Assembly (NCBI GenBank): GCA_963678275.1
Contig: OY782765.1
Location: 558,001-622,000 of the forward strand
DNA length: 64,000 nt
Direction: 5' to 3'
From: G963677445 sp963678275
GTDB taxonomy: Bacteria; Bacteroidota; Ignavibacteria; Ignavibacteriales; Melioribacteraceae
Part shown: positions 9,858-18,720 of the stretch, in pieces
Layout: each line of letters begins with the position of its first letter
Position numbering within the stretch: position 1 is the first letter of the stretch
Notes under the pieces: model-generated
What the model saw: the letters and a program-made list of their open reading frames with translations, nothing else
Told to the model about the DNA's origin: nothing
Database searches by the model: none
Translations under genes and position numbers: made by a program

Positions 9858-11198
9858 TTATTTTAGAAGCAGCATTTTTTTCTGGTTCTGGTATTTTTCT
9901 CCCGCTTCGAGCTGGTAAAAATAGACGCCGCTCGGAAGATTTGAGGCGTTAAATTGTTCCTCATAATCTCCGGCTTCCAATGTGCTGTTCAAAAGCATCT
10001 TTATTTCCTGTCCCAAAGAGTTAAAAACTCTAAGAGTTACGTGACAGGCTTCCGGTATAGAAAATTTGATTTTGGTGGCCGGATTAAATGGATTGGGATA
10101 GTTTTGCGCGAGATTGAAATCGTATTCGCTAATTTTGTTTTTATTTGATTCTATTACAGTTTTTTCACCCGCGATAATTCTCAGAGTTCCATTCTTCATG
10201 TAACTCCGGGGATCAAGCGCCAGGTGGTCCGATAACAATTGATAAATGCGCCCGTCACTCAATAATATATAAAAACTGATCTGGTCATATGAACCTGAGT
10301 GGCTGAAAACCAGCTTCGTTCCGGAAAGATCACCTTCCGGCCTCAGAGAAAACTGTTCAATATTCTGTTCCGGAACAGGGCGGAAATCGGAACCAAGCGA
10401 GTACTGTTTATCGCTAATCCGGATATTCGATTTCAAAGACCCGTTACAAAAATTACCGGGGGGCATAAACTGATCCAGCTCATCTATTTCGTCAGATGCC
10501 TGGGGGGCTATTCCAAGTATAACAGAGGAGAGGGTGTCGGCGTCTCTCATTAAATTGAGAGAAATAGACTTGCATAATATTTCATTTGTTTTCTGAGGAG
10601 TAACATTTTTGTCGGGGTGTGGTATTTTAAGTGACTGCAGGTTATACCGGTTATACAGATAATATCCCAAATAAGGTTCCATTGAGAGGGAATAAGTATA
10701 AAAACGACCATCCCTGAAATAATATAAATTATCGGGAATGTTGTTTAACTGCCTGACATATTCATAGTTCACCGGTTCAATAAAAGGGGAGGTTATCATA
10801 TTCCAGCCTGGTTTAAGAGAGATGCTGTAAGCGCTGTCATTTTGAAGAGTTACGGCGTTTGCCTCAACACTGTCTACGATAATGGGAAATTTACTTATTA
10901 CCCAATAGGCCTGACCCGGTTTGTAATAAAAATTCCCGGAAGAAGTTGAAGTCCAGGCAGTATACATTCCCTCACCATCGTCGTAAAAGGCTGTCCAGTC
11001 ATTATTGGGGGTTCCTGTCATAAACCGGGCTAAAGGAAGATCAATATCGCCCGGCAGTCCTATCATTCTGTATTGTGAGGTTTTTGTAATATCCTGAAAT
11101 CTTACAGAAAGATCGAGATAAATAGTGTTGCCTTGTGGTAATATCTGACAAAAAGTGAAGAAAAATAAAAGAATGATATATTTCATAGATGTTTTCAT
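9858..11198 (-). CDS. T9SS-secreted protein with GWNM-type domain
   Basis: A 446-residue secreted protein: signal peptide MKTSMKYIILLFFFTFCQILPQ, then a region with PGWNMITSP and GYYLYN motifs related to the GWNM domain of the first gene, a beta-rich middle without a recognised fold, and a C-terminal T9SS sorting domain (NYPNPFNPATKI...ending MLLLK). No catalytic motif seen. It is the last gene of a tight three-gene minus-strand operon, 6 bases after the gene at 11205. The ATG at 11198 is preceded by AGGAAATT. T9SS-dependent surface localisation is family knowledge; the role is unknown. Confidence 0.87.
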   Translation of the reverse strand: MKTSMKYIILLFFFTFCQILPQGNTIYLDLSVRFQDITKTSQYRMIGLPGDIDLPLARFMTGTPNNDWTAFYDDGEGMYTAWTSTSSGNFYYKPGQAYWVISKFPIIVDSVEANAVTLQNDSAYSISLKPGWNMITSPFIEPVNYEYVRQLNNIPDNLYYFRDGRFYTYSLSMEPYLGYYLYNRYNLQSLKIPHPDKNVTPQKTNEILCKSISLNLMRDADTLSSVILGIAPQASDEIDELDQFMPPGNFCNGSLKSNIRISDKQYSLGSDFRPVPEQNIEQFSLRPEGDLSGTKLVFSHSGSYDQISFYILLSDGRIYQLLSDHLALDPRSYMKNGTLRIIAGEKTVIESNKNKISEYDFNLAQNYPNPFNPATKIKFSIPEACHVTLRVFNSLGQEIKMLLNSTLEAGDYEEQFNASNLPSGVYFYQLEAGEKYQNQKKMLLLK

Positions 11199-11204
11199 AA
11201 TTTC

Positions 11205-11912
11205 CTAATAGATATTAAACCATGTACCAAACTCAATTTTATAAATATCACTATCAAAGAAATAATCGGAGTTCAAAAGGAACTTCCTGTAGGACATAGA
11301 TAGAAAGATGTTACGGTACTTTATAATGCCGCCTGCTTTAAGTCCGCCGGTTATATAAAATTCTGTTTGTGATTCGTACTGGTAAATTTTTGAATAACCA
11401 CATAGTCCGGCCGTAGGATAAAAATAACCCCAGAACATGGAAAGGGGGATATAGTCCGCCTCCAGAAAAAGGGTGTTTATAGTCAGGTTATGTTTAAAAT
11501 AATTATCAGCTTCAGGATTTACAGGGGGCAGGGCGATAAATGTTTCCACTTCATTCAGATTAAATTTTGTTTGATCAGCGCCAACACTAACGAGTACAGG
11601 ATTAAAAATCATGGAAAATGATCCACCGAGCTTTGAGATTTCAGGACCGTTTTTCCATACAGGAACTTCGGTTATTTCATTCAGAACATCTTCAGTGGTT
11701 TGTTCTGTCGCGGTATAGGCAGAAAAACGGAAGCCATTAACTATATCGGAAAGAGCGGGATTGCCGCTGAAATTAAATTCAATAAATCCTACCGAATCCT
11801 CAATACCGGTAAAATAATTTAGCAACGGACCTATAACAGGGATATCTGCCTGGGCTGAGACAGAATTTATCAGAAGGAATTTTAACAGAATTAACAGAAC
11901 TATTTTTTTCAA
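11205..11912 (-). CDS. Exported beta-rich protein, probably a small outer-membrane barrel
   Basis: A 235-residue protein with a signal peptide (MKKIVLLILLKFLLINSVSAQA) and alternating aromatic/hydrophobic beta-strand patterns through to a C-terminal aromatic end (FGTWFNIY), as in outer-membrane barrels. I do not recognise a family. The start codon is TTG at 11912; the choice is supported by an exceptionally strong Shine-Dalgarno sequence (AAGGAGGAG on the minus strand) at the right spacing and by the signal peptide beginning exactly there. Middle gene of the operon 12788 to 9858, so it may act with the lipoprotein and T9SS protein beside it. Confidence 0.75.
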   Translation of the reverse strand: MKKIVLLILLKFLLINSVSAQADIPVIGPLLNYFTGIEDSVGFIEFNFSGNPALSDIVNGFRFSAYTATEQTTEDVLNEITEVPVWKNGPEISKLGGSFSMIFNPVLVSVGADQTKFNLNEVETFIALPPVNPEADNYFKHNLTINTLFLEADYIPLSMFWGYFYPTAGLCGYSKIYQYESQTEFYITGGLKAGGIIKYRNIFLSMSYRKFLLNSDYFFDSDIYKIEFGTWFNIY

Positions 11913-11921
11913 AACTCCTCC

Positions 11922-12788
11922 TTACATCTGAATATTGCCGATTGCGGTTTTGCCGGGATTAACATTTATCGAAACCTGCGCGTCAGTATAACCTGCCTTT
12001 GAGGCCGTAACCGTATAAGTTGAACTTTGCCCGTTAGCCAGTGGGGCATATTCGATTGTATATTGCCCGGTTGAATCGGTTGTAACGGTATTTGTCGCCG
12101 GAGTAGTGCTGATAAGAGCGCCCGCGATTGGAATATTGGTGTCACGGGATGATACTATTCCTGTAATGGAACCATAATCGGGAATTAAGTTTATAGCGGC
12201 GAAACTGGTGCTGTCGGCAACTATTTCAATTGTTATCGTTTTGTTTACAAAATCAACTTTTTCGGCAGTTACCTCATAAGTCCCCGGCATCAGCGAAATA
12301 AAAGAATAGGCCCCGCTGGTTTCTGTAACCATTTTGCGGTCGGTAATATTGTTTTCATCTGTGCTGGTAATCGTTATCACGGCCTCATCTACAGGCTGAT
12401 CATTAACTGCGTTAAACACCTTTCCTTCCAATTCTCCATATTCCTGGGGGGGGATTTCCAATAAAACAAAATCGGCCTGAACTGTCATGCTGCTATCGAC
12501 ACTGACACTGATTGAGGCGCTCTGATACCCGTTTTTTGACGCGGACATCGAATAAGAACCGGGAGAAACATTCTCTATGATATAGAATCCGTCAATATCT
12601 GTAATTATGGCGCTTGTAGATGCCTGCGATGTTACCAGGGCCTGTGATATCGCGAATCCTGTTTCCCCGTCAGTCACATACCCCACAATTTTCCCGGGTC
12701 CCAAAGCTGAGATTCCGACGGGATTCTCTTCCTGACTGCAGGAGAACAGAAGAATAAGGAAAAGTAAAAAAAAGAGTTTTTTTAACAT
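11922..12788 (-). CDS. Lipoprotein with three carboxypeptidase-regulatory-like (Ig-fold) repeats
   Basis: A 288-residue lipoprotein. The signal peptide ends in the lipobox LLFSC (Cys17), so it should be lipid-anchored, possibly at the cell surface. It then carries three CarboxypepD_reg-like beta-sandwich repeats at about residues 31-110, 115-200 and 205-288, each with the pattern G.(V/I)....T..P...A.V...........T...G.Y....(L/V)..G.Y.(V/M)(T/S)A.K.G(Y/F). No enzymatic motif. Promoter-proximal gene of the operon; only 9 bases separate it from the next gene. Such repeats usually act as structural or carbohydrate-binding spacers. Confidence 0.85.
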   Translation of the reverse strand: MLKKLFFLLFLILLFSCSQEENPVGISALGPGKIVGYVTDGETGFAISQALVTSQASTSAIITDIDGFYIIENVSPGSYSMSASKNGYQSASISVSVDSSMTVQADFVLLEIPPQEYGELEGKVFNAVNDQPVDEAVITITSTDENNITDRKMVTETSGAYSFISLMPGTYEVTAEKVDFVNKTITIEIVADSTSFAAINLIPDYGSITGIVSSRDTNIPIAGALISTTPATNTVTTDSTGQYTIEYAPLANGQSSTYTVTASKAGYTDAQVSINVNPGKTAIGNIQM

Positions 12789-13264
12789 ATCGATTCAAAT
12801 TTATTTTCAGAAATATCTACTGACCTATTATCGATTAGCTGAAATGAAACTTAACAGTATAAATGAATTTTAATCATATTTATCTTTAATATCAAATTAA
12901 AAGATTCGTCTTTATAGCTGCCGAACCGGGTCCGAATCATTCCGGGCCGGATGTCCAGAAGTTATTTTATGATAATTTATTTGACAATTCCTTTTGGTTA
13001 GCTAAGTCCGTTAAGACTTAGTTAAAGTTTATGCAATTATCAGATCAGGGTCAAAAAATTCACCGGACCCGAAGGAAAAAATTACCGTTATAGTCTACAA
13101 TTCCCATGTTTTCAGCATGGCAGAAATTACATAAAGCAGAAAATCATATTATTTTTGATTCAGAATAATAAATTACGACAAAATCAACGCAGAAGAGATT
13201 CATGCGATTTAAACTTTGGATTTTAATCATTATGTTTGTTTATCAAAAAAATCAGGTGAGAAAA
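12789..13264. other. Divergent intergenic region with 28-bp inverted repeat and possible promoter
   Basis: The region separates the lipoprotein operon (-) from the beta-helix T9SS gene (+). It contains an inverted repeat at 12998-13025: arms TTAGCTAAGTC and GACTTAGTTAA around a 6-base loop, 10 of 11 positions pairing and the odd one being G-T. TTGACA occurs just before it (12981-12986) but I see no convincing -10 box at standard spacing. No coding sequence is supported. Confidence 0.45.
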
Positions 13265-15052
13265 ATGAAAAGAATTTTTACAGTTTTGTTAGTATTATCA
13301 ATTGAAATTTTAGCGCAATATAATACTCCGGGAACAGGAGTTAACTGGGGACCGGATGACCTGGTCGCGAATTCCGGTGGTATAGTAACCGGAGCTTATC
13401 CTGACTATGAAATTTCCGCGCTTGTTACTGTTTCTGAAACAGATATTATTAATATTCCCGCGGGTTCGACTCTAAATTTTACAGGAAGCGACGCCGGATT
13501 TGAAGTAGACGGAACATTGACTATCAGCGGAGTACCCGGTAATGAGGTGGTTCTTACTTCTCCCTCAGCAGACTCAACCGGAGCGTGGGAAGGAATAAGA
13601 TTCAATGACACTTCTCCCGACGATCAGTGTATAATTGAATATGCCAAAATTAATTACGCTTATTATGGAATGAGAGCTGTTGATGCCTCACCGACACTTA
13701 TGAACTCCGACCTGTTTATGTGCAGAAGGGGAGTGCAGTTATCCGGTTCCGATATGACAATCCAGAATAATACAATTATAAGGTCTTACGAATATGGAAT
13801 AACTCTTACGCTCGATTCAAGTCCGCTGATAGAAGGGAATGAACTTTTTAATAATAATACACAGGACCAATCGGCAAAAAACCAGATATCAGCAGGCCTT
13901 CAGGGTAACAATTCCCCTGTTATCATTAACAACGTAATTCATGGCGGATCAAGCACAGTTACCGGCGGTATCAGTATATGGGTTAATGGTTCATCGGCTT
14001 ATTCCAACGCAATCATCGAAGGCAATGAAATTTATGACAACAGCTTCGGGATAACTCTTTACAGCACTTCGGACGGCCAGGTAAACGCGGTTGTAAGAGG
14101 AAATAAAATCTATAATAATACAATGAACCCAAATCCGATGGTTGCGGGAAGCGGAATAAATATTAATGGCTCGCCAAATAATAAGCCATTAATTAGCTGG
14201 AATAATATTACAGGGAACTACTGGGGAATTACAGTAATGAACAGCACGACGGTTCAGGCGGGCCCGGAACCTCTGCTTGGAAATATTGAAAATGCTGATA
14301 CTACTGATGATGGAAATAATATTATTATGGATAATATTCAGGGTGAGCAGGTCTATGATCTTTATAACAATTGCACAAATAATTTATATGCCCAGAATAA
14401 TGACTGGGGTGTATATGACTCTTTATCGATAGAGGAGCATATATTCCATAAAAATGATGATCCGGCTCACGGAACCGTTTATTATATGCCATTTTCCAAC
14501 CCGATTGTTCCGGTTGAGCTTATCAGTTTCAGGGCAACAAATTCTGTTGAAAGTGTATTGATAGAATGGGAAACCGCTTCTGAATTAAACAATCTGGAAT
14601 TCAGAATATTAAGAAACGGGGATCTTGCCGGTACAATTTCAGGAAAGGGAACAAGCAGTGAAATAACCCGATACTCATTTGTGGATAATTATCCTTACGA
14701 AGGTGCGAACAGATATGTTCTCCTTCAGGTTGATTTTAACGGCGAGATAAACCGGGTTGCTGAAAGTGTTGTCGATTTTTCATCTGAGCCACAATTTATA
14801 TTATTTGGGAATTATCCGAATCCATTCAATCCTGAAACGAGGATATCATTTTCTCTACAGAGGGAAAGCGATCTGACTTTAAAAGTGTACAATCTGAGCG
14901 GCGAGCTGGTGATGGAAAATTTATTCAGGAACATGAGTCCCGGAAAAAATGAACTAATGTTTAACGGAGAAAAACTCTCGAGCGGAACATATATTTACCA
15001 GATAATCACAGGCGAAAACTCAGCGCATGGTAAATTCATGCTATTGAAATAG
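13265..15052 (+). CDS. T9SS-secreted right-handed beta-helix protein
   Basis: A 595-residue secreted protein. The start at 13265 is chosen over 13202 because AGGTGAG lies four bases upstream and a signal peptide (MKRIFTVLLVLSIEILAQ) begins there. Residues about 50-400 are parallel beta-helix (PbH1/NosD-like) repeats, with recurring ...NNTI..., ...GNEI(Y/F)DN... and ...GNKIYNN... ladders. A short beta-rich linker (VPVELISFRA..., typical of T9SS cargo) leads to the sorting domain (NYPNPFNPETRI... ending FMLLK). Beta-helix folds of this kind bind or cleave polysaccharides, but no catalytic triad can be named. A strong terminator follows. Confidence 0.88.
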   Translation: MKRIFTVLLVLSIEILAQYNTPGTGVNWGPDDLVANSGGIVTGAYPDYEISALVTVSETDIINIPAGSTLNFTGSDAGFEVDGTLTISGVPGNEVVLTSPSADSTGAWEGIRFNDTSPDDQCIIEYAKINYAYYGMRAVDASPTLMNSDLFMCRRGVQLSGSDMTIQNNTIIRSYEYGITLTLDSSPLIEGNELFNNNTQDQSAKNQISAGLQGNNSPVIINNVIHGGSSTVTGGISIWVNGSSAYSNAIIEGNEIYDNSFGITLYSTSDGQVNAVVRGNKIYNNTMNPNPMVAGSGININGSPNNKPLISWNNITGNYWGITVMNSTTVQAGPEPLLGNIENADTTDDGNNIIMDNIQGEQVYDLYNNCTNNLYAQNNDWGVYDSLSIEEHIFHKNDDPAHGTVYYMPFSNPIVPVELISFRATNSVESVLIEWETASELNNLEFRILRNGDLAGTISGKGTSSEITRYSFVDNYPYEGANRYVLLQVDFNGEINRVAESVVDFSSEPQFILFGNYPNPFNPETRISFSLQRESDLTLKVYNLSGELVMENLFRNMSPGKNELMFNGEKLSSGTYIYQIITGENSAHGKFMLLK

Positions 15053-15087
15053 TTTTTTAAGAACTGCTGAAATTAGTATTTTAATAT

Positions 15088-15120
15088 ACCGGAATCAAAA
15101 TGATTCCGGTTATTTTTTAT
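15088..15120 (+). terminator. Rho-independent terminator after the beta-helix gene
   Basis: Perfect 10-bp stem ACCGGAATCA (15088-15097) / TGATTCCGGT (15101-15110) with an AAA loop, followed by a T-rich tract. Confidence 0.92.
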
Positions 15121-15173
15121 TTTTATGTGAAATAATCTTTACCGGCTCGATTTTCTGAAAAAGTTATTAAATC

Positions 15174-15193
15174 TTTCCTTATATTTAAGGAAA
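15174..15193. promoter_or_regulatory. Perfect 20-bp palindrome, candidate ROK operator
   Basis: TTTCCTTA (15174-15181), TATT, TAAGGAAA (15186-15193). It lies 48 bases before the ATG of the ROK regulator, where an autoregulatory operator would be expected. Function is inferred from position only. Confidence 0.45.
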
Positions 15194-15241
15194 AATCCCG
15201 GTTATAATTTCTCATATTTTTATTAGCTCAAGGAAAAGATA

Positions 15242-16414
15242 ATGATTAAAGGCGATTTTAGTTTTCTAAAAAATATGAATGAACAGATAGTTCTGAATCT
15301 TATCAGGGAACGTGGCATAATTTCCAGTTCTGAGCTTGTAAATATAACAGGGATGAGGCCATCAACAATTTTCAATATTTTGAAAGATCTTTCTTCGAAA
15401 TCCTTCATATTAAATTTAGGAAAGGGACAATCGAGTGATAAAGGGGGAAAAAGACCTTTTTTATGGAAAATCAATGGAGAAGCGGCCTATGTTTTAGGTC
15501 TTCATGTTGAGGTTGGCGAAATTATTGTTGTAGTTATGAATCTGGAAGGGGAGATTATTGCCCGGAACAGAATGATCTCAACCCCTACAAAGTATGTCGA
15601 TGATCTTGTTAACAACATTACAACATCTATTAATTCCACAATTAATAAATACAGAATAGAATCGGATAAAGTATTGGGGGCCGGAATTGCGCTCGCCGGG
15701 GTGGTAAATGGTATAGAAGGAATAGTAATCACTACAGATGTTGTCCCGAATATCAATTTTGATTTAATGACTCCCCTGAAAAAGAAACTTCCCTTTATGA
15801 CGGTTCTTGAAAATAATGCCAACGCCGCCGCTCTTGCCGCCAAATGGGTGGGGTCGGGCAAATCGAACCAGAGTTTTATTACGCTGCTGCCGCAGTTACG
15901 TCATGGAGCAAGCGGGCTGGGTGTGGGAATCATTATCAACGGTGAACTTTACAGGGGTAAACATCACTGCGCCGGAGAAATGAACCAGTCGCTTCCTAAA
16001 GTCGGCGATCTTCTTGTCTCGGTAAAAAATAAACTATCGGAAGGGAAATTATTAAGGGAATATATAAATAAACCTGACGCGATAGATTTGGATGTGATAA
16101 TCAATGCCGCGAGAGAAAATGACAAGGCCGCGCTTGCCTATATAGAAAAACTTGGACATATATTGGGAAGGATAGTTTCGCCCGCAATTGCCCTGCTTAA
16201 TCCTGAGACACTTGTTCTCTCAGGAAAAATTGCGGAATTCGGAGATATGATCGTCGGACCGATAAGAAGAATCATAGAAATGGAAGTAATATCGATGAGC
16301 AGCGATAATCTGGATATTGTAACAAGCATATATGGAAGTGATTCAGTTTGTGTTGGCGCGGCGTCGGTAATTTTAAGCCATTTTTTCAAGGTTCCGATAG
16401 TAAGTTACTCGTAG
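15242..16414 (+). CDS. ROK-family transcriptional regulator (NagC/XylR type)
   Basis: A 390-residue regulator. Residues about 10-70 form a winged helix-turn-helix (IISSSELVNITGMRPSTIF...L), the rest a ROK sugar-kinase-like fold with the GAGIALAGVV...GIV strand and VLENNANAAALAAKW. Two departures from the family consensus: the kinase catalytic Asp of the N-D-A-N-A motif is Asn (N-N-A-N-A), and the zinc-binding segment with conserved His and Cys-X-Cys residues after GxxGE(I)GH is missing (here CAGEMNQSLPKVGD). It should bind a sugar without phosphorylating it. RBS AAGGAAAAG. Probably controls the carbohydrate-related genes downstream or itself through the palindrome in front. Confidence 0.88.
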   Translation: MIKGDFSFLKNMNEQIVLNLIRERGIISSSELVNITGMRPSTIFNILKDLSSKSFILNLGKGQSSDKGGKRPFLWKINGEAAYVLGLHVEVGEIIVVVMNLEGEIIARNRMISTPTKYVDDLVNNITTSINSTINKYRIESDKVLGAGIALAGVVNGIEGIVITTDVVPNINFDLMTPLKKKLPFMTVLENNANAAALAAKWVGSGKSNQSFITLLPQLRHGASGLGVGIIINGELYRGKHHCAGEMNQSLPKVGDLLVSVKNKLSEGKLLREYINKPDAIDLDVIINAARENDKAALAYIEKLGHILGRIVSPAIALLNPETLVLSGKIAEFGDMIVGPIRRIIEMEVISMSSDNLDIVTSIYGSDSVCVGAASVILSHFFKVPIVSYS

Positions 16415-16531
16415 ATAATTTTTTCAATGAACAATCAATGCGATCCCCGAGTTCATCCATACTATAAAAACGGCAAAATATGGCCGGAAAATGGCTAAAT
16501 AATAAAAAAATCAGAAAAGTTTATTTTTTAT

Positions 16532-16695
16532 TTGACAGGTACATTTTTTATGATTATTTTTCGTGTGAATAAAAGACATACTTCATACTACCTCGCTAGC
16601 CGGCATAGTGGTGAATTTTTGGCCCCCGCCTAAAAATCTCATTTGCCGGTTTTTTTTATTTAAAATAAATTCCAAATAAGTGAAGGGTATATTCG
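16532..16695 (+). promoter_or_regulatory. Candidate promoter and structured leader with terminator-like hairpin before the esterase gene
   Basis: TTGACA (16532-16537), a 17-base spacer and TATTTT (16555-16560) resemble a sigma-70-type promoter. The resulting leader of about 130 nt contains CCGGCA (16600-16605) / TGCCGG (16644-16649) followed directly by nine Ts (16650-16658), ending 37 bases before the ATG. That arrangement could be an attenuator or riboswitch expression platform; alternatively the hairpin is the distant terminator of the ROK gene. No known riboswitch class was recognised. Confidence 0.4.
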
Positions 16696-17781
16696 ATGAA
16701 AAAATATTTAGCTTGCATAATCGTGTTTTCCGGATTAATTCTTTTGGAGGGTTGTTCTTCATACGATATAATTCGAAATGGTGAGGGGATATACCAATTA
16801 TCGGCTGATATTACGATTCACAAAAATATGGATTATATGATCAGCCTGCCGGAAAACTATTCCCGGAATAAAAAGAAATGGCCATTATTAATATTCTTGC
16901 ATGGATCAGGTGAAAGAGGCGATAAAGTGGAAGATGTTATGTTCCACGGGCCTTTGAAAGAAAGAATGAAAGGGATGGATATTCCATTTATTATTGTAGC
17001 CCCGCAATGTAAGTATGGCGAAACATGGACTGAGAGAAATTATGCCGAATCTGTTATTCTTTTAATTGATATGCTGAAAAAAGATTTAAGGATAGATGAT
17101 GAGCGAATATATATCACCGGATTGAGCCTGGGAGGATTTGGAACCTGGCATCTCGCTGCAAGATATAAGGATGTGTTCGCCGCCGCGGTCCCTATTTGCG
17201 GGGGTGGAAGAACAGAATGGTGCAGGAATCTTCTGAATGTTCCTGTCTGGGCATTCCATGGCGCTGACGATAAGGTTGTCCCGATCGAAAATTCAGAAAG
17301 AATGGTTGAGGCTGTGAACAATTTTGGGGGCAATGCCAAATTAACCATTTATCCCGGCGCGGGACACGATTCATGGTCGAAGACTTATTCGAATCCGGAT
17401 GTTTATAAATGGATGCTTGAGCAGAAAAAAAGTGGAGAAAGGTTTTTGGTTCCGGCAACAGTCACATCATCATCAGGAAATGGAAACTATTGTTTCGATA
17501 ATAACTACATAACAGGGTGGAGGAGTGAAAATAACGGATGGCTGGAAATTGAATTATTTTCTGAAAAGGTATCCGGACTGACGATTCATTTTAAAGATTT
17601 ATTCAGCGGTGAAATTGTTATCGAGAATTTGAAAGAAAAAATGAACTCCGGATACAAAAAAGAATTCATAGAGGTTACAAAAGCCGAAATTAAACTTGAG
17701 GAAAAACCGATAAGATTTCGAATAAGTTTTAATACTGATAACGCGAAATCATTTAAGATTTGGGAAATAACGATAAAATGA
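16696..17781 (+). CDS. Alpha/beta-hydrolase esterase lipoprotein with C-terminal discoidin-like domain
   Basis: A 361-residue lipoprotein (lipobox LLEGC, Cys20). The catalytic domain (about residues 45-250) is of the PHB-depolymerase/prolyl-oligopeptidase-like esterase type: oxyanion strand FLHGSGERGD, nucleophile motif GLSLGG, acid in HGADDKVVP and histidine in GAGHDSW, so the triad is complete. Residues about 255-361 form a beta-rich tail with DNNYITGWRS...WLEIEL, resembling F5/8-type (discoidin) sugar-binding domains. Likely removes acyl or feruloyl-type esters from polysaccharides outside the inner membrane; substrate is inferred. RBS GAAGGG. It overlaps the next gene by four bases (ATGA). 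Confidence 0.85.
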   Translation: MKKYLACIIVFSGLILLEGCSSYDIIRNGEGIYQLSADITIHKNMDYMISLPENYSRNKKKWPLLIFLHGSGERGDKVEDVMFHGPLKERMKGMDIPFIIVAPQCKYGETWTERNYAESVILLIDMLKKDLRIDDERIYITGLSLGGFGTWHLAARYKDVFAAAVPICGGGRTEWCRNLLNVPVWAFHGADDKVVPIENSERMVEAVNNFGGNAKLTIYPGAGHDSWSKTYSNPDVYKWMLEQKKSGERFLVPATVTSSSGNGNYCFDNNYITGWRSENNGWLEIELFSEKVSGLTIHFKDLFSGEIVIENLKEKMNSGYKKEFIEVTKAEIKLEEKPIRFRISFNTDNAKSFKIWEITIK

Positions 17782-18641
17782 TCAGGAAAATAATAATAGC
17801 AGTTGTCATCGCTCTGTTATTTTTACTTAACGGGGGATGCGCGGACAATCGTAACAAAACAGTAAAAGTTGTGACATATAACATTCTCTACGATAATATT
17901 GAAAAACCTGACAGGTGGGAAAACAGAAAAGAAAGAGTGATCGATTTTCTAAAAAAACATAAACCTGATATTTTTGGAGTGCAGGAAGCGTTATTAAACC
18001 AGGTTGAAGATTTGAAGCATGAGTTCCCTGCATATAAATTTACCGGACATGGCAGGGAGGATGGCAAAAACGGCGGAGAATTTTCACCTTTATTTATTTT
18101 GAAAGAGCGTTTCAGGATAATTGAATCGGGGACCCGGTGGTTATCCGAAACACCTGAAATTCCGTCAAAAGGCTGGGATGCCGCATTGCCGAGAATTTTT
18201 ACATGGGCGGTTCTGGAAGAATATAACAAAAACAATAAGATAATGGTAATAAATACGCATTTCGATCATATTGGAAACATAGCCAGAAAGGAGAGCGCGA
18301 AATTAATAAAAGAATTCGTATCCGATTTCGATTTGAATATAAAAAGCATCCTGATTATGGGGGACCTGAATGTTTCCGATAGTTCAGAAGTGTATAAAAT
18401 CATGCGGAATTACAAAACTAAGTTATTTGATTCCGCGGGAAGTATAACAGATGAAGCGCGTCCTAACCCCGGGACCTTTAACGGATTCAGGATTGGCGGA
18501 GAATACCCGCGTATAGATTATATATTTTATTCAGGCAATATTAAGGTTTTTAATTATATGGTTGATCAAAGCATGATCGGGGAAAATTACCCATCCGATC
18601 ATTTTCCTGTTATTTCAGAGATAAGATTATCCGGAAAATAA
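17778..18641 (+). CDS. Endonuclease/exonuclease/phosphatase-fold lipoprotein
   Basis: A 287-residue lipoprotein. The start at 17778 (ATGA overlap with the esterase stop) is preferred because it opens a signal peptide with lipobox LNGGC; the longer frame from 17760 has no better support. EEP-superfamily motifs are in order: TYNILYDN (Asn), VQEALL (metal Glu), NTHFDH, MGDLNVSD (Asp/Asn) and SDHFPV (Asp-His). All catalytic residues are present. Exported family members cleave phosphodiesters of nucleic acids, sphingolipids or phosphoinositides; the substrate cannot be read from the sequence. Translational coupling with the esterase suggests joint expression. Confidence 0.87.
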   Translation: MIRKIIIAVVIALLFLLNGGCADNRNKTVKVVTYNILYDNIEKPDRWENRKERVIDFLKKHKPDIFGVQEALLNQVEDLKHEFPAYKFTGHGREDGKNGGEFSPLFILKERFRIIESGTRWLSETPEIPSKGWDAALPRIFTWAVLEEYNKNNKIMVINTHFDHIGNIARKESAKLIKEFVSDFDLNIKSILIMGDLNVSDSSEVYKIMRNYKTKLFDSAGSITDEARPNPGTFNGFRIGGEYPRIDYIFYSGNIKVFNYMVDQSMIGENYPSDHFPVISEIRLSGK

Positions 18642-18720
18642 AAAAGACTTGATAGTCACCTGAAGGTGACATATATTGAGGCATTGTTCTTAAATTTTGT
18701 CAGGATTCGAAAACAGCGGC

